A stretch of DNA of 64,000 nt from Nitrospira sp. (GCA_024330965.1 JANDJL010000007.1:47939-111938); one strand, 5' to 3'; shown: positions 36,945-47,488, counted from the first letter of the stretch. Program-made: numbers and translations. Notes: a model not told the origin generated them from the letters alone.

Positions 36945-39197
36945 ATGAGAATCCGACCGACTGGAACGATGAGTCGGATCCTGCGGCAAGCCATCGCTCT
37001 CACGCTTTGCGCGGGCGTCCTCTTCGCTCTGGGCGTCCAAGCGGACGATCGAGCCCTGGAACGTCCGGGCTTTTCCATCATTACACGCGATGGCTCCGGC
37101 GCTGTCGGTCGATACAGTTCGGTGGCCATCGGCGCCGATGGGCTCGGTCTTATCAGCTATTACGACGAAACCAACGGCGACCTGAAGGTTGCCCACTGTG
37201 CTAATCCAGCCTGTACCTCTGCTACCATCAGCACGCTGGATTACAAAGGGAACGTCGGACTCTACACCTCCATCGCCATCGGCGCCGATGATCTGGGACT
37301 CATTGCGTATTATGACCAGACCAACGGTGACCTCAAGGTCGCCCATTGTGCCGATATCGCCTGTACAGCCGCGACTTTGACAGCGCTGGACCGCCACGGC
37401 GATGTCGGACAATACACGTCCATGACGATCGGCACAGACGGGCTTCCTCTCATTACCTATTACGATGTTACCAAGGGCGACTTGAAGGCTGCGCACTGCG
37501 GGGACGTGGCCTGCCGCACGGCGACGATCACGACCCTCACGTTCCTCCAGGCAGAAGGGGACGTAGGGCTGTTCACCTCGGTGACCATCGCCGGAGGACA
37601 GCCCCTTATCAGCTATTATGACGCCACCGACCAGTATCTGAAATCAGCCCTTTGTCCGGACATAGCGTGTACGGAGCCAACCCTGACAACCACGCCGGAC
37701 AAGGCAGGCAACGTGGGGCAATATAGTGCGATCGTCATGGGGATGGATGCGCGGCCCCTCATCAGCTATTACGACGCGACCAATGGGGATCTCAAGGTCA
37801 TCCATTGCACAGAAGTTCTGTGTGTTTCCGGCACCCGTACCGTCCTGGATAGCGAGGGGGATGTGGGACAGTCTGTGGCCCTCGCGATCGGCGCCGACGG
37901 CTTGGGCCTCATCAGTTACTACGATAAGACGAACGGCGACCTCAAGGTCGCTCACTGCGCCGATACGACCTGCACGACGGCTAGGATCCAGACCGTCGAT
38001 CGGGCAGGCGATGTGGGTCACGAGACCTCCATTGCGATCGGTGCAGATGGGTTACCGCTCATCACCTACTACGACAGGACGAACGGGGACTTGAAAGTCG
38101 CTCACTGTGATGATTCGGACTGCGCCGCGGCAACGGTGACGCCGCTCGACGGGGCAGAGATGAACGTGGGGAATTCAACGGCGCTCGTGATTGGCGCAGA
38201 CGGTCTGGGGTTCATCGCCTACCATGATGAGACGAACGGCGACCTCAAGGTCGCCCACTGCGCCGATCGGGCCTGCGCCTCCGCCACCATCACGACCGTT
38301 CAGAGTGAAGGCGACGTCGGGCGGCACGTGTCGGTTGCCATCGGCGCCGATGGGCTCCCGTTGATCAGTTATTACGACGCCACCCATGGCGACCTGCGAG
38401 TAGCCCACTGCGCCGATGTGCTCTGTACGCGATCAACCCACCAGGCTATCGACGAGCTCGGTCAGGTCGGTCAATACACCTCGATCGCGATCGGCGCCGA
38501 CGGCCGGGGACTGATCAGCTACTACGACGTGACGAACGGCGACCTCAAGGTGGCCCACTGTGTCGATCTCGAATGTACGGCGGCCGACGTGAGGACGCTG
38601 GCCGGCAAAGGCGATGTCGGCCAATACACCTCGCTGACGATCGGCTCGGACGGTCTGCCGGTGGTCAGTTACTACGATGCCACCCGCGGGCACTTACGAG
38701 TGGCCCACTGTGCCGATGTGGCCTGCGGGTCGGCACGCGACCATCTTGTTGATCGCGCGGGCGATGTGGGTCGGTACAATTCCCTCACCATCGGTGCCGA
38801 CGGGCTGCCCTTGATCAGTTACTACGATGCGACGAGGGGTCGCCTCAAGGTGGCCCATTGCGTCGATGTGCAGTGCCGACGAGCGAGGACGACCACCCTT
38901 CAAAGTCGAGACCGCGTCGGACCGTTCACTGCTGTGACGATCGGCGTGGATGGCCGGGGACTGATCAGCTACTACGATGTGACCAACGGGGATCTGCGTG
39001 TCGCCCACTGTGCCGACGTGGAATGCCGCAAGGCGACCCACGTCATTGTCCAGGGAGAAGACAATGTCGGGCAATTCACGGCGGTTGCTATTGGCGTCGA
39101 TGGCCGGCCCTTGATCAGCTACTACGATGTGACGAACGGCGATCTGAAGGTGGCCCACTGCGCCAACAGCCTCTGTGTGCCCTATCACCGGCGCTAA
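36945..39197 (+). CDS. Secreted protein of fourteen 50-residue CX4C repeats
   Basis: 750 residues. An N-terminal signal peptide (about 9-34, basic start, hydrophobic LRQAIALTLCAGVLFALG, cut near VQA-DD) leads to fourteen repeats of about 50 residues. Each runs GDVGQYTSIAIGADG, LPLISYYDATNGDLKVAHC, then four variable residues, a Cys and a short Thr-rich strand. Every repeat thus has one CX4C pair, 28 Cys in all, likely disulfides in the oxidising periplasm or outside. Fourteen short beta-rich units could form two seven-bladed propellers. I know no characterised family to name. It stands alone between tRNA-Leu and the convergent gcvP. Confidence 0.85.
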   Translation: MRIRPTGTMSRILRQAIALTLCAGVLFALGVQADDRALERPGFSIITRDGSGAVGRYSSVAIGADGLGLISYYDETNGDLKVAHCANPACTSATISTLDYKGNVGLYTSIAIGADDLGLIAYYDQTNGDLKVAHCADIACTAATLTALDRHGDVGQYTSMTIGTDGLPLITYYDVTKGDLKAAHCGDVACRTATITTLTFLQAEGDVGLFTSVTIAGGQPLISYYDATDQYLKSALCPDIACTEPTLTTTPDKAGNVGQYSAIVMGMDARPLISYYDATNGDLKVIHCTEVLCVSGTRTVLDSEGDVGQSVALAIGADGLGLISYYDKTNGDLKVAHCADTTCTTARIQTVDRAGDVGHETSIAIGADGLPLITYYDRTNGDLKVAHCDDSDCAAATVTPLDGAEMNVGNSTALVIGADGLGFIAYHDETNGDLKVAHCADRACASATITTVQSEGDVGRHVSVAIGADGLPLISYYDATHGDLRVAHCADVLCTRSTHQAIDELGQVGQYTSIAIGADGRGLISYYDVTNGDLKVAHCVDLECTAADVRTLAGKGDVGQYTSLTIGSDGLPVVSYYDATRGHLRVAHCADVACGSARDHLVDRAGDVGRYNSLTIGADGLPLISYYDATRGRLKVAHCVDVQCRRARTTTLQSRDRVGPFTAVTIGVDGRGLISYYDVTNGDLRVAHCADVECRKATHVIVQGEDNVGQFTAVAIGVDGRPLISYYDVTNGDLKVAHCANSLCVPYHRR
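37090..39190 (+). repeat. Fourteen diverged ~150-bp tandem repeats
   Basis: The DNA repeats behind the CX4C repeat protein, recurring every 150 bases or so (ATCAGCTATTACGA, CTCAAGGTCGCCCA blocks). The copies differ at synonymous sites, so the array is not a recent expansion. Confidence 0.8.
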
Positions 39198-39303
39198 CGG
39201 CGAAGACGCTCGGCCGCTACGAAGTCGGACCCCGATAAAGGCTTCCTGACGTGCGTTCCTCTCAAACAATCCGTCGTGGCGTTCGTCCGGTGACGTCCAG
39301 TGC

Positions 39304-42180
39304 CTAGGATTGGTAACTCTCCAGCGGTGGGCAGGTGCAGACGAGGTGCCGATCGCCGTAGGCTTCGTCGATCCGGCTCACGCTCGGCCAGAATTTGGCC
39401 TGGGCAACCCACGGGGCGGGAAAGGCCGCCTGTTCACGGGTGTAGGGGCGGTCCCACTTCGTAGCTGCCACGACAGCCACCGTGTGGGGGGCATTTTTCA
39501 GCAGATTGTTGGTGCGAGGCTGACGGCCCTCGGCAATGTCCTGGATCTCGGAGCGGATGCGAATCAACGCGTCGCAAAATCGGTCGAGCTCGGCCTTCGA
39601 CTCGCTTTCCGTCGGCTCGATCATGAGGGTGCCGGGCACGGGGAAAGACACGGTGGGGGCGTGAAATCCATAGTCCATCAGCCGTTTGGCGACGTCCATC
39701 GCCTCGACGCCCGCGCGTTCTTTGAACTCACGCAGATCCAGAATAAATTCATGCGCCACCAAGCCGGCATCACCGGCGTACAGCACCGAATAGTATTTCT
39801 CCAGGCGCTTGGCCATGTAGTTGGCGTTCAGAATGGCGACCTGGGTGGCTTTGGTCAACCCCTCTCCTCCCATCAGGGCGATGTAGACCCACGAGATAGG
39901 GAGGATGCCGGCACTTCCATACGGGGCAGCAGCGATCGGGCCTACGGAGAAGGGGCCGGCAGGAGGTCGGAGGGGATGGCCTGGGAGGAAGGGGACCAGG
40001 TGCGCCGCCGCGCCGATAGGGCCGACGCCGGGGCCGCCGCCACCGTGGGGGATACAAAAGGTTTTGTGGAGATTGAGATGGCAGATGTCTGCGCCGATGT
40101 CACCAGGTCGGCAGAGGCCCACCATGGCGTTCATGTTGGCGCCGTCCACGTAGACCTGCCCGCCATGTGTATGGACGATCTGGCAGATACGGCGCACGCC
40201 GGTCTCGAAGACCCCGTGGGTCGAGGGATAGGTCAGCATCACCGCCGCCAACCGATCCCGGTGTTGGGTTGCCTTGGCCTCCAGGTCGTCGATGTTGATA
40301 TTGCCTTGGCGATCGCAGGCAACAGGAACGACCGTCATACCGGCCATCGTGGCACTGGCGGGATTGGTCCCATGGGCCGACACCGGGATCAGGCAGATGT
40401 TCCGGTGCCCTTCGCCCCTGGACCGATGGTAGGCGCGAATCACCATCAAGCCCGCGTATTCTCCCTGGGAGCCCGCGTTCGGCTGAACGGAGAAGGCTGC
40501 GAAACCGGAGATCTCCGAAAGCCATCCCGCAAGCTGCTGAATCAGCTCCTGATAGCCTCGCGTCTGTTCTTCCGGTGCGAACGGATGAAGTCCGGCGAAC
40601 TCCGGCCAGGTGATGGGCAACATCTCGGTGGTGGCGTTCAGCTTCATCGTGCAGGAACCCAGCGGGATCATGGAGTGCACGAGCGACAGATCCTTAGCTT
40701 GTAGGCGATGGAGGTAGCGGAGCATCTCATGTTCGGAGTGATAGCGGTGGAAGACCTCGTGGGTGAGGTAGTTGCTGGCTCTGGCGAGCGACGGCGGATA
40801 GGCGGGATCAAGGGCGGGAAGCAGATCAGATAGCGCGAAAGGCAGCCGTTCGCTCCCGGAGAAGATTTCCCAGAGACGGGCGACTTCCTCTTCCGAACTG
40901 ACTTCATCGAGCGACAGGCCGAGAGAGCCATCGTCGTAACGACGCAGATTGATCCCGCACGCGCTGGCTCGATTCATGATCAGGTCGGTCTGAGTGCCCG
41001 TGAGGGGAACGCGAATCGTATCGAAAAACAGGTTGGGCCGCACGTCGAACCCGAGCCGCCGCAGCCCCTCCGCCAGCAGCAGCGTGAGCCCGTGCACGCG
41101 CTCGGCGATGCGCCGGAGGCCCTCAGGCCCGTGGTACACCGCATACATGGCCGCCATGATGGCCAGCAGGACTTGCGCCGTACAGATGTTGCTGGTAGCT
41201 CTCTCTCGCCGGATGTGCTGCTCCCTCGTTTGGAGGGCGAGTCGAAAAGCCGGTTTCCCCGTCATGTCCTTGGAGGCGCCCACAAGACGGCCGGGAATCT
41301 GGCGCGTATACTCCTCTTTCGTTGACAAGAACGCAGCGTGCGGTCCTCCGAACCCCATGGGTACGCCGAATCGTTGCGTCGATCCCACGGCGATGTCGGC
41401 GCCGAATTCTCCGGGAGGTTTGAGCAGCGTCAAGGCCAGCAGGTCCGTAGCGACCACGACGAGAGCGCCCGCCTCATGGGCTTTGGCGACGATGTCGGTG
41501 AAATCTCCCACGTAACCGTCCGTCGCCGGATATTGCAGCAAGAGGCCGCACACCCGTTCATCGAGCTCGATCGACGCCGGCAGGCCGGTCCGGATCGTAA
41601 TACCGAGCGGCTCGGCGCGGGTCCGCAGGACCGCAAGAGTTTGGGGATGGCAATCACGCGAGACGAAGAACTCCGGCCGCTCTTCCCCCTTGGCCCGAGC
41701 GATCGCGAGACACATCCCCATTGCTTCAGCCGCCGCCGTGGCTTCGTCCAGGAGCGACGCGTTCGACACCGGCAAGCCGGTCAGGTCCGCGACCATGGTT
41801 TGAAAAATCATCAAGGCTTCCAACCGTCCCTGGGAAATCTCTGCCTGATAGGGGGTGTACTGGGTGTACCAGGCGGGATTTTCCAAAATATTGCGCCGAA
41901 TCACCGAGGGCGTGACACAGTCGTAGTAGCCCATGCCGATCAACGAACGGGCGACGACGTTCTTGGACGCGACACCCCGCAACTGAGCCAGCGTCGCCTG
42001 TTCGCCCCGGTGACGGGGAAGAGAAAGGGGTCGGCGGAGGCGAATGTCTTCGGGAACCGTCGCGTCGGCGAGTGCCTCAAGCGATTGGAAGCCCAGCGCC
42101 GCCAACATTTCTTTGATATCCGCCTCCGTGGGCCCCAGGTGACGACGAACAAAAGAATCGGTTGGCTCAAAAGACGTCAT
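39304..42180 (-). CDS. gcvP: Glycine dehydrogenase (decarboxylating), P protein
   Basis: The PLP-dependent P protein of the glycine cleavage system, 958 residues, of the fused homodimeric type (N and C halves in one chain). The start [17 protein letters not shown] is typical. The PLP-binding Lys is in [18 protein letters not shown] at about residue 700, with [20 protein letters not shown] before it. It works with GcvT, GcvH and Lpd, none of which is in this window. In organisms with a reductive glycine route it can run backwards; that is not shown here. No glycine riboswitch was recognised upstream. Confidence 0.95.
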   Translation of the reverse strand: MTSFEPTDSFVRRHLGPTEADIKEMLAALGFQSLEALADATVPEDIRLRRPLSLPRHRGEQATLAQLRGVASKNVVARSLIGMGYYDCVTPSVIRRNILENPAWYTQYTPYQAEISQGRLEALMIFQTMVADLTGLPVSNASLLDEATAAAEAMGMCLAIARAKGEERPEFFVSRDCHPQTLAVLRTRAEPLGITIRTGLPASIELDERVCGLLLQYPATDGYVGDFTDIVAKAHEAGALVVVATDLLALTLLKPPGEFGADIAVGSTQRFGVPMGFGGPHAAFLSTKEEYTRQIPGRLVGASKDMTGKPAFRLALQTREQHIRRERATSNICTAQVLLAIMAAMYAVYHGPEGLRRIAERVHGLTLLLAEGLRRLGFDVRPNLFFDTIRVPLTGTQTDLIMNRASACGINLRRYDDGSLGLSLDEVSSEEEVARLWEIFSGSERLPFALSDLLPALDPAYPPSLARASNYLTHEVFHRYHSEHEMLRYLHRLQAKDLSLVHSMIPLGSCTMKLNATTEMLPITWPEFAGLHPFAPEEQTRGYQELIQQLAGWLSEISGFAAFSVQPNAGSQGEYAGLMVIRAYHRSRGEGHRNICLIPVSAHGTNPASATMAGMTVVPVACDRQGNINIDDLEAKATQHRDRLAAVMLTYPSTHGVFETGVRRICQIVHTHGGQVYVDGANMNAMVGLCRPGDIGADICHLNLHKTFCIPHGGGGPGVGPIGAAAHLVPFLPGHPLRPPAGPFSVGPIAAAPYGSAGILPISWVYIALMGGEGLTKATQVAILNANYMAKRLEKYYSVLYAGDAGLVAHEFILDLREFKERAGVEAMDVAKRLMDYGFHAPTVSFPVPGTLMIEPTESESKAELDRFCDALIRIRSEIQDIAEGRQPRTNNLLKNAPHTVAVVAATKWDRPYTREQAAFPAPWVAQAKFWPSVSRIDEAYGDRHLVCTCPPLESYQS

Positions 42181-42435
42181 GAGAAGGAGTACCTTTTGAA
42201 GGTTGGTGATGAATCTGGCGGAAAGGACGGTCGAACCATACGAACAGGAAGGGTATCACGGCATCCGTTCGTTTCCAAGACACAAAAAGAAGACGGGCGG
42301 AGGAAGCAACAGGCGGACCGTTTCGGTCTCTTGACTTTGATGACGATCCCACGAATGATGCGAACAGCCCTCGCTTGGAAGACCGAGGAAGGGGGATTGC
42401 GCGGACGGGTGCCACGGGCCCGCCTGTTCAGTTTT

Positions 42436-43110
42436 ATGACAGAACCTCATCCAACAATAGCATCAGCATCGCGGGAAAACGGGACACCGACATCCGAACT
42501 ATGGAACTCCGCCGGCGGAGCCCGAATGGGCGTGATTGTGCTCGGCCTCAGCGTAGTCGTGGCCGTCGCGGTCGGTGTGGGTATGGCTCCGAGACTCAAA
42601 GACCTCATGAGAGAGCCGTCGTCATCGTCCAAAACCGGTTCTTCGTCTGTTGTCTCCCCGTTCGAGCCGGCGCCGCTTCCGTCCGCCAAGTCGGAGATGC
42701 CGCTGACCATGGGGTCCATTGAGGCACTGCTCGCAGACCTGGATCAAGCCATACGGCGAAAAGATGTCGAGGGAGTCTTGCGGCACATCGCGCCCGACGC
42801 GGTCATCTTGATTCACATGAAGCAAGGAGCTCATCAGCAGACCGCGGTGCTCACGCGCGAGGACTATCGCAAGGCCTTGGCCGCCGAGTTCGCCTTCCCC
42901 AGCGCGGACGACTTCGCCCGCGAGAACACGAAGGTGTCGTTGGCGCCGGACGAGCGGAGCGCCAAGATCTCGTTCAAGACAACGGAAACGCTCCGACAGG
43001 CTGATCGGGAATTCACGGTCGAAGGTGAGGAAACTCTCGTCGTCACCATGCGCGGCGGAAAGCCGACCATCGTCTCGCTTGAACGGGACGTTCCCGGCGA
43101 CTCAACCTAA
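42436..43110 (+). CDS. Membrane-anchored protein with an NTF2/SnoaL-like domain
   Basis: From the ATG at 42436 the protein has 224 residues: a short cytoplasmic segment, one membrane helix (about 34-50, VIVLGLSVVVAVAVGVG), a Ser/Pro-rich linker and a C-terminal domain of about 130 residues. That domain (IEALLADLDQAIRRKDVEGVLRHIAPDAVI) has the outline of NTF2-like/nuclear-transport-factor folds used for ligand binding or as sensor domains. The start is uncertain: the frame stays open upstream, with ATG codons at 42340 and 42355. It precedes the second two-component pair by 120 bases and could be a sensory accessory, by inference. Confidence 0.65.
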   Translation: MTEPHPTIASASRENGTPTSELWNSAGGARMGVIVLGLSVVVAVAVGVGMAPRLKDLMREPSSSSKTGSSSVVSPFEPAPLPSAKSEMPLTMGSIEALLADLDQAIRRKDVEGVLRHIAPDAVILIHMKQGAHQQTAVLTREDYRKALAAEFAFPSADDFARENTKVSLAPDERSAKISFKTTETLRQADREFTVEGEETLVVTMRGGKPTIVSLERDVPGDST

Positions 43111-43199
43111 TGTCTCTGTTCCTGCACGCTCATGCGACGTCCGATCCAGAAGCGCGGGCGGTCCGTTCACCGCAAAACAAGATTCACGCAAAGTGGTTT

Positions 43200-43208
43200 G
43201 GTATAATC
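43200..43208 (+). promoter_or_regulatory. Extended -10 promoter of the second regulator gene
   Basis: TGGTATAAT: a perfect TATAAT (43203-43208) with the TG extension and no good -35. It lies 22 bases before the ATG at 43230, so the leader would be very short. Confidence 0.55.
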
Positions 43209-43229
43209 ACGCCCTGTCCCGGGATGTCC

Positions 43230-43901
43230 ATGCGAGTCCTCGTCATCGAAGATGAAACCAAGGTCGGCTGTTTTATCAAGCGCGCGCTCGAAGAAGAGAG
43301 TTACGCCGTCGATCTGTGCGAGGACGGAGCCAAGGGGCTTGAGATGGCGCTGGCGACCAATTATGACCTGCTGGTCGTGGACTTGATGCTGCCGTCCGTG
43401 TCCGGCATGGACATTCTGAAGACCATTCGCCGCCAACGCATCCACACACCGGTGTTGATTCTCTCGGCCCAATCCCAGGTCGATCAGCGGGTGAAGGGGC
43501 TCGACGCCGGCGCCGACGATTACCTGACAAAACCGTTCGCCATCGATGAACTGCTGGCTCGCGTCCGAGCCCTGCTTCGGCGCGGCGCGACGGAAAGCAC
43601 CGGGATTCTCCAGGTGGATGATCTGGTCTTGAATCCGGCCACCCGCGAAGTGACCCGCGGGGGACAGCGGATCGAACTGACCCTGAAGGAATATGCGCTG
43701 CTCGAATACCTCATGCGGCATACCGGGCGGGTGTTGACCAGACCCATGATCTCCGAACATGTCTGGAATCAGGACTTCGATACATTCACCAACGTCATCG
43801 ACGTCTACGTGAACTATCTGCGCAACAAGATCGATCGAGGCCGCGCCAAAAAATTGATCCACACCGTCAGGGGCAGCGGCTACATGTTGAAGGCCGACTG
43901 A
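43230..43901 (+). CDS. OmpR/PhoB-family response regulator (second pair)
   Basis: 223 residues. The receiver has IEDE at the start, phospho-acceptor Asp51 (LLVVDLMLP), LSA and TKPFA. The winged-helix output domain ends HTVRGSGYMLKAD. The ATG at 43230 (MRVLVIEDE) is the family start; MSM (43224) is the alternative, while the longer frame would run across the promoter. The sensor kinase gene follows at 75 bases. Because it lies 5 kb from the giant multicopper oxidase operon, it is a candidate regulator of that operon. Confidence 0.94.
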   Translation: MRVLVIEDETKVGCFIKRALEEESYAVDLCEDGAKGLEMALATNYDLLVVDLMLPSVSGMDILKTIRRQRIHTPVLILSAQSQVDQRVKGLDAGADDYLTKPFAIDELLARVRALLRRGATESTGILQVDDLVLNPATREVTRGGQRIELTLKEYALLEYLMRHTGRVLTRPMISEHVWNQDFDTFTNVIDVYVNYLRNKIDRGRAKKLIHTVRGSGYMLKAD

Positions 43902-43976
43902 CGAATCTCTCGTCGCGGGAACGACGATGGCGGCCCTTGGAACGATTGCGAAACGCCTCCGCTCGGGAGCGACCTG

Positions 43977-45380
43977 ATGCCGTTGCGGCTGCGCCTCACC
44001 CTGTGGTACGGCAGCGCCCTCGCCTTGGTCCTGCTCGTCTTCTCCGTCGTGCTGTACGCCATCATGGCCCGCAATCTGCGCGATGCCGTCGATCAATCAC
44101 TGGAGGAGACGGCGATGGCGGCCGTGCGCTCGCTGGAAGAGCGAGGCTTTCTGCCCTTGCTCGACGAGGAGGAACTGCTATCCCAATTTCCCGAGCTGGC
44201 CCGCATCGACAAGTTTTTCCAAATCTTCAGCCCTTCCGGCACGATCACGATTCGTTCGCCGAACATCAAGCAGCACGACCTGCCGTTGAGTCGCAAGGCG
44301 CTGGAGGCCACCTTCAACGGCAACAAGCTGTTTGAAACGGCCAAATATCCGAATGAGCCGCAGTTGCGCTTGATCTCGGTGCCGATCAACTATCGGGGCC
44401 GGCTTCTGTACATTGTGCAGGTCGGCACGACGATGGAGTCGATAGAAAACACCCTGGAATATTTTCTTATCGTGCTGATCGTTGCCGTGCCGGTCGCGCT
44501 GGCCGTTTCGTTGGGCGCCGGTTGGTTCCTCGCGGGGCGGGCCCTACGGCCGGTGGATGCCATCACATTGGCCGTGCAGCGCATTGCGGGGGGCGACCTG
44601 AGCCAGCGCCTCACGATACCCCCTACCAAGGATGAAATCGGGCGCCTCGCCGAGACGTTCAACGATATGATTGGTCGGCTGGATGCCTCCTTTCGGCAGA
44701 TCCGCCAGTTTACGAGCGATGCGTCACATGAATTGCGCACGCCGCTGACCGTCATGAAGGGCGAGACGGAACTGATGTTGCGGAAGCCCCGTTCCGTCGA
44801 GGAGTATCGATCGGTGCTCGAGAGCAACCTCGAAGAGATCGACCGCATGACCGACATCGTGGACGAACTGCTGTTTCTCTCCCGCGCGGACATGGGCGAG
44901 GTCAAAATGGAATGCAAGCCGGTCGCCCTCGAATCACTGGTCGAAGACATCCACCGCCAAGCGACGTTGCTCGGGCAGGACCGGAAGATCGAAGTCGGGT
45001 TGGGAACGGTCATGCCAGCGGCTGTGCAGGGCGATGAATTGCGCTTGCGCGAGCTGCTCCTCAATTTGGTCGAAAACGCCGTGAAATATTCTCATCCGAA
45101 CGGCAAGGTCGAGATCAGTTTGGTGACGGACGGCCAACACGCGATTCTGTCGGTGTCCGATCAAGGGATCGGGATCCCCACGGAAGACCTCCCGAAAATC
45201 TTCAACCGCTTCTACCGGACCGACAATGCCAGGACCCACACCAAGAAAGGGACGGGATTGGGACTGGCCATCTGCGCATGGATCGCCGAATCGCACAAGG
45301 GGCGCATTCACGTCCAAAGCCATGTGGGACGAGGCTCCATTTTCACGGTGACGCTTCCCTTGGCCCAGAAGTCGGCGTAG
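43977..45380 (+). CDS. Sensor histidine kinase (CusS/heavy-metal-sensor-like)
   Basis: 467 residues. Membrane helices lie at about 10-30 and 160-187 with a periplasmic sensor of about 130 residues. A HAMP domain follows (RALRPVDAITLAVQRIAGGDL), then the phospho-acceptor His251 (FTSDASHELRTPLTVMKGE), then the catalytic domain with LVENAVKYSHP, DQGIGIP and GTGLGLAIC. The overall layout resembles CusS/CopS-type kinases, but the sensor has no Met- or His-rich copper site that I can point to. The gene lies immediately before the convergent cas genes. Confidence 0.93.
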   Translation: MPLRLRLTLWYGSALALVLLVFSVVLYAIMARNLRDAVDQSLEETAMAAVRSLEERGFLPLLDEEELLSQFPELARIDKFFQIFSPSGTITIRSPNIKQHDLPLSRKALEATFNGNKLFETAKYPNEPQLRLISVPINYRGRLLYIVQVGTTMESIENTLEYFLIVLIVAVPVALAVSLGAGWFLAGRALRPVDAITLAVQRIAGGDLSQRLTIPPTKDEIGRLAETFNDMIGRLDASFRQIRQFTSDASHELRTPLTVMKGETELMLRKPRSVEEYRSVLESNLEEIDRMTDIVDELLFLSRADMGEVKMECKPVALESLVEDIHRQATLLGQDRKIEVGLGTVMPAAVQGDELRLRELLLNLVENAVKYSHPNGKVEISLVTDGQHAILSVSDQGIGIPTEDLPKIFNRFYRTDNARTHTKKGTGLGLAICAWIAESHKGRIHVQSHVGRGSIFTVTLPLAQKSA

Positions 45381-45425
45381 GCGTCAGAGGGCATCCGTGG
45401 TCGGCCGGGTGCTGAGCCGCCTGGA

Positions 45426-46424
45426 TCACACGTCGAGCATCCGGTACCGGCCGAGACCGAAACTCGTTCCTTTGCCGGCGTGGGCGACCTCGCCCACACG
45501 GAGCCACGGCACAAAGGGAGCCAGTGGTCCTTCAAAGACAGCGGTTCCGGTCACGCCCCCCAGTTCCATGTCCGTCCGTTGGCGGGAGGAATACCGCGTC
45601 CAATCCGACCACGTGAGGGATGAGGATACCGTCCTCACTTGTTCGGCCAGGGCGATCCATTCGCGGAACGCGACGTGCGACGGATCGCCGTCACAGTGAA
45701 AATACGAGAGATGGGCCAGGCGCCGCAGAAGCGACCGGATGAGAACATGAAAGTCCAGTTTCACGGTGAGATGCTCCTGGTACCGAATGCGCAGTGGCGA
45801 GAGGATCTCGATGGCGACACGTTGGGTGAGAATCGGCTCGCCGGCTGGGGGAGGAATGGCCGGCAGGACCCGTCGTTCGGAAAAGACCTCCGTACTACGC
45901 AACGTTCGCTCATCGGCGGCGTACACGGCGTGCCGGTGCCCATCCAGCCAGCCGTCCACTGCCTCGAGCGACGCCGTCGTCCGCCGCCCTCCCAATCCTG
46001 CGCGTCCCATCCGCTCCAACGCGAAAATAAAATGAGGTAGCCAAGCCACCGTTCTCCCAAACAAGGTCAGCCCGAGCTCAATGGTCCGGCCACCTTCGAT
46101 GGTGCGCCCCCCTTCCGGCGGGATCAACACGAACGGATGGGGCGCCGCCGGATACTTGCGCAAGATTCGACTTCCAGTAGGGGGCGGTGTCTCGAACACC
46201 CAGGGATACACACAACGGTCTCGCAGCGGGCAAGGTGGACAGTCGAGCGTATGCGTGACACAAACCGCCCGCATGAGCGCCCAGCCGAAGGAGCCGCGGA
46301 ACAGGGAACCGGTGTATGGAGGGAGCAGGAGCGGGCCGTCGAGCCGAAAGGTGGCGGTAAAGCGACCGAACGAAAGGGGCAATCCAGTCACAGGACCATG
46401 GTCACGGGGAGAGGCATCGATCAC
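45426..46424 (-). CDS. cas6: CRISPR repeat-processing endoribonuclease Cas6
   Basis: A 332-residue RAMP protein of the Cas6 family that cuts precursor crRNA at the repeats. The N-terminal ferredoxin-like half has LPPYTGSLFRGSFGWALM and a four-Cys segment (CPPCPLRDRC). The C-terminal half ends in the glycine-rich loop GKGTSFGLGRYRM, which is diagnostic. A tandem EGGRTI duplication sits near residue 110. Its ATG overlaps the cas2 stop (ATGA), so the two are coupled. No CRISPR array is in the window, so its RNA substrate must be elsewhere. Confidence 0.85.
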   Translation of the reverse strand: MIDASPRDHGPVTGLPLSFGRFTATFRLDGPLLLPPYTGSLFRGSFGWALMRAVCVTHTLDCPPCPLRDRCVYPWVFETPPPTGSRILRKYPAAPHPFVLIPPEGGRTIEGGRTIELGLTLFGRTVAWLPHFIFALERMGRAGLGGRRTTASLEAVDGWLDGHRHAVYAADERTLRSTEVFSERRVLPAIPPPAGEPILTQRVAIEILSPLRIRYQEHLTVKLDFHVLIRSLLRRLAHLSYFHCDGDPSHVAFREWIALAEQVRTVSSSLTWSDWTRYSSRQRTDMELGGVTGTAVFEGPLAPFVPWLRVGEVAHAGKGTSFGLGRYRMLDV

Positions 46425-46699
46425 GGCAGCATCACCATGGCGCCCTCCGGCGTCCGGTCCCCCAATCCGATCGAAATGATGGGGCGATCGGACGGGATGG
46501 GGTAAATCCTGACATCATCGGCCTTGGCGTCGATCAGCTCCGCCAGATGCGCAATGGCCTCTTGACGTTGCGGCCAGGTCCATGAACAGAGAAAGACGGA
46601 GTACTGCATCGGCACACCCACTCCCTTCAGGTAGCGGTGAACGCGAGTCAGTCGGCCCTCATCGGCAATGTCATAGCAAACCAGATAGGGCATTTGCAT
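46421..46699 (-). CDS. cas2: CRISPR adaptation protein Cas2
   Basis: A 92-residue Cas2 with the family N-terminus YLVCYDIADEGRLTRVHRYLKG (Asp10 of the first strand), QYSVFLC after it, and the C-terminal strand DVRIYPIP. Cas2 dimers bridge two Cas1 dimers during spacer acquisition. It starts 12 bases after the cas1-like gene and overlaps cas6 by four bases, completing a compact cas1-cas1'-cas2-cas6 operon. Confidence 0.93.
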   Translation of the reverse strand: MQMPYLVCYDIADEGRLTRVHRYLKGVGVPMQYSVFLCSWTWPQRQEAIAHLAELIDAKADDVRIYPIPSDRPIISIGLGDRTPEGAMVMLP

Positions 46700-46711
46700 C
46701 AGAGATCCCTT

Positions 46712-47488
46712 TTACAGCTCTTGGAGGAGGCTCCCATATTGATCGAGCAGCCGATCAAGCAGTCTGGCCAGACGAGGGCGGTGCCGCTCGAAACACTCCG
46801 CCACGTCACGAGACAACGCCACCTCGCTGTGCGGGGCGAGGCGCCTCTGCTCAAGCCACAGCCGATCGGTGTCCGCGCGGATCGCCATCGCGCAATCCTT
46901 GACGAAGCCAAGCGGCTCTCCGTGGTGGACAGCACCGATATGCGGGTCCCAGCCTCGCTCGGTGATCCGATCGAGGATCAAGGTGCTGACGGCTGCGTGC
47001 AACAGGCGTCGTTGACGAGGAGTGGCCCCGAGTTGGTGACCGAGACGTTGGACCCACTGTTCATAGTCCACAGTTCGGACCCCGAGGCATCGCCAGCGGG
47101 CGGCAGTTGCGGAGTCAAGACGTGCTGCCAGCGCTAATCGACGTCCCCGTTCCCAGGCGCGCAGCCAGGCTGAGATCCGCTCCCGTCCCGATGGATGGTC
47201 CATCGCCCCGATTTGAAGCCCTCGGCGGACGCACAGGCCGGAGGCGCAACTCACGACCATTGCCACGGCCTGTCCGTTTCGACCGACCAGAGTGACCGGT
47301 ACGCCACGTTCGGCGAAAGCTGTCAGGCTCTCAGCGTCAAGGGCGACATTCCCGGCGATGAGCACGCGACGAATCAATCGCACCGGCACGCGGCTTCCGG
47401 CCGAGCCGGGCTGTTCAATCCAAAGCGATGGACCGTCGCGGCGGACCCTCAGACCTGCCCGTTCATTGAGAAACAACGTGCGTTCCAT
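46712..47488 (-). CDS. Cas1 paralogue with degenerate active site
   Basis: 258 residues with the Cas1 layout: a beta-rich N-terminal domain (LFLNERAGLRVRRDG, ALDAESLTAFAERGVPVTLVG) and a helical C-terminal domain. Against its neighbour, DPHIGAVHHGEPLGFVKDCAM aligns with the catalytic segment DPLIGFYHDLDY...CDLLE. His188 is kept, but the metal-ligand Glu is replaced by Met201, and the other catalytic Glu (EGAAAAAYF in the partner) has no counterpart. It overlaps the 3' end of the intact cas1 by 26 bases. It probably forms a heteromer with the active Cas1 rather than cutting DNA. Confidence 0.75.
   Translation of the reverse strand: MERTLFLNERAGLRVRRDGPSLWIEQPGSAGSRVPVRLIRRVLIAGNVALDAESLTAFAERGVPVTLVGRNGQAVAMVVSCASGLCVRRGLQIGAMDHPSGRERISAWLRAWERGRRLALAARLDSATAARWRCLGVRTVDYEQWVQRLGHQLGATPRQRRLLHAAVSTLILDRITERGWDPHIGAVHHGEPLGFVKDCAMAIRADTDRLWLEQRRLAPHSEVALSRDVAECFERHRPRLARLLDRLLDQYGSLLQEL

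Noticed and set aside
41338..42400. The 5' two-thirds of a 590-codon plus-strand frame
   Set aside because: It is antisense to gcvP. Only the part from about 42436 on has a membrane helix and a domain, so only that part was annotated.
42181..42435. Glycine riboswitch upstream of gcvP
   Set aside because: The expected conserved cores and paired aptamer layout are not visible in the leader on the minus strand.
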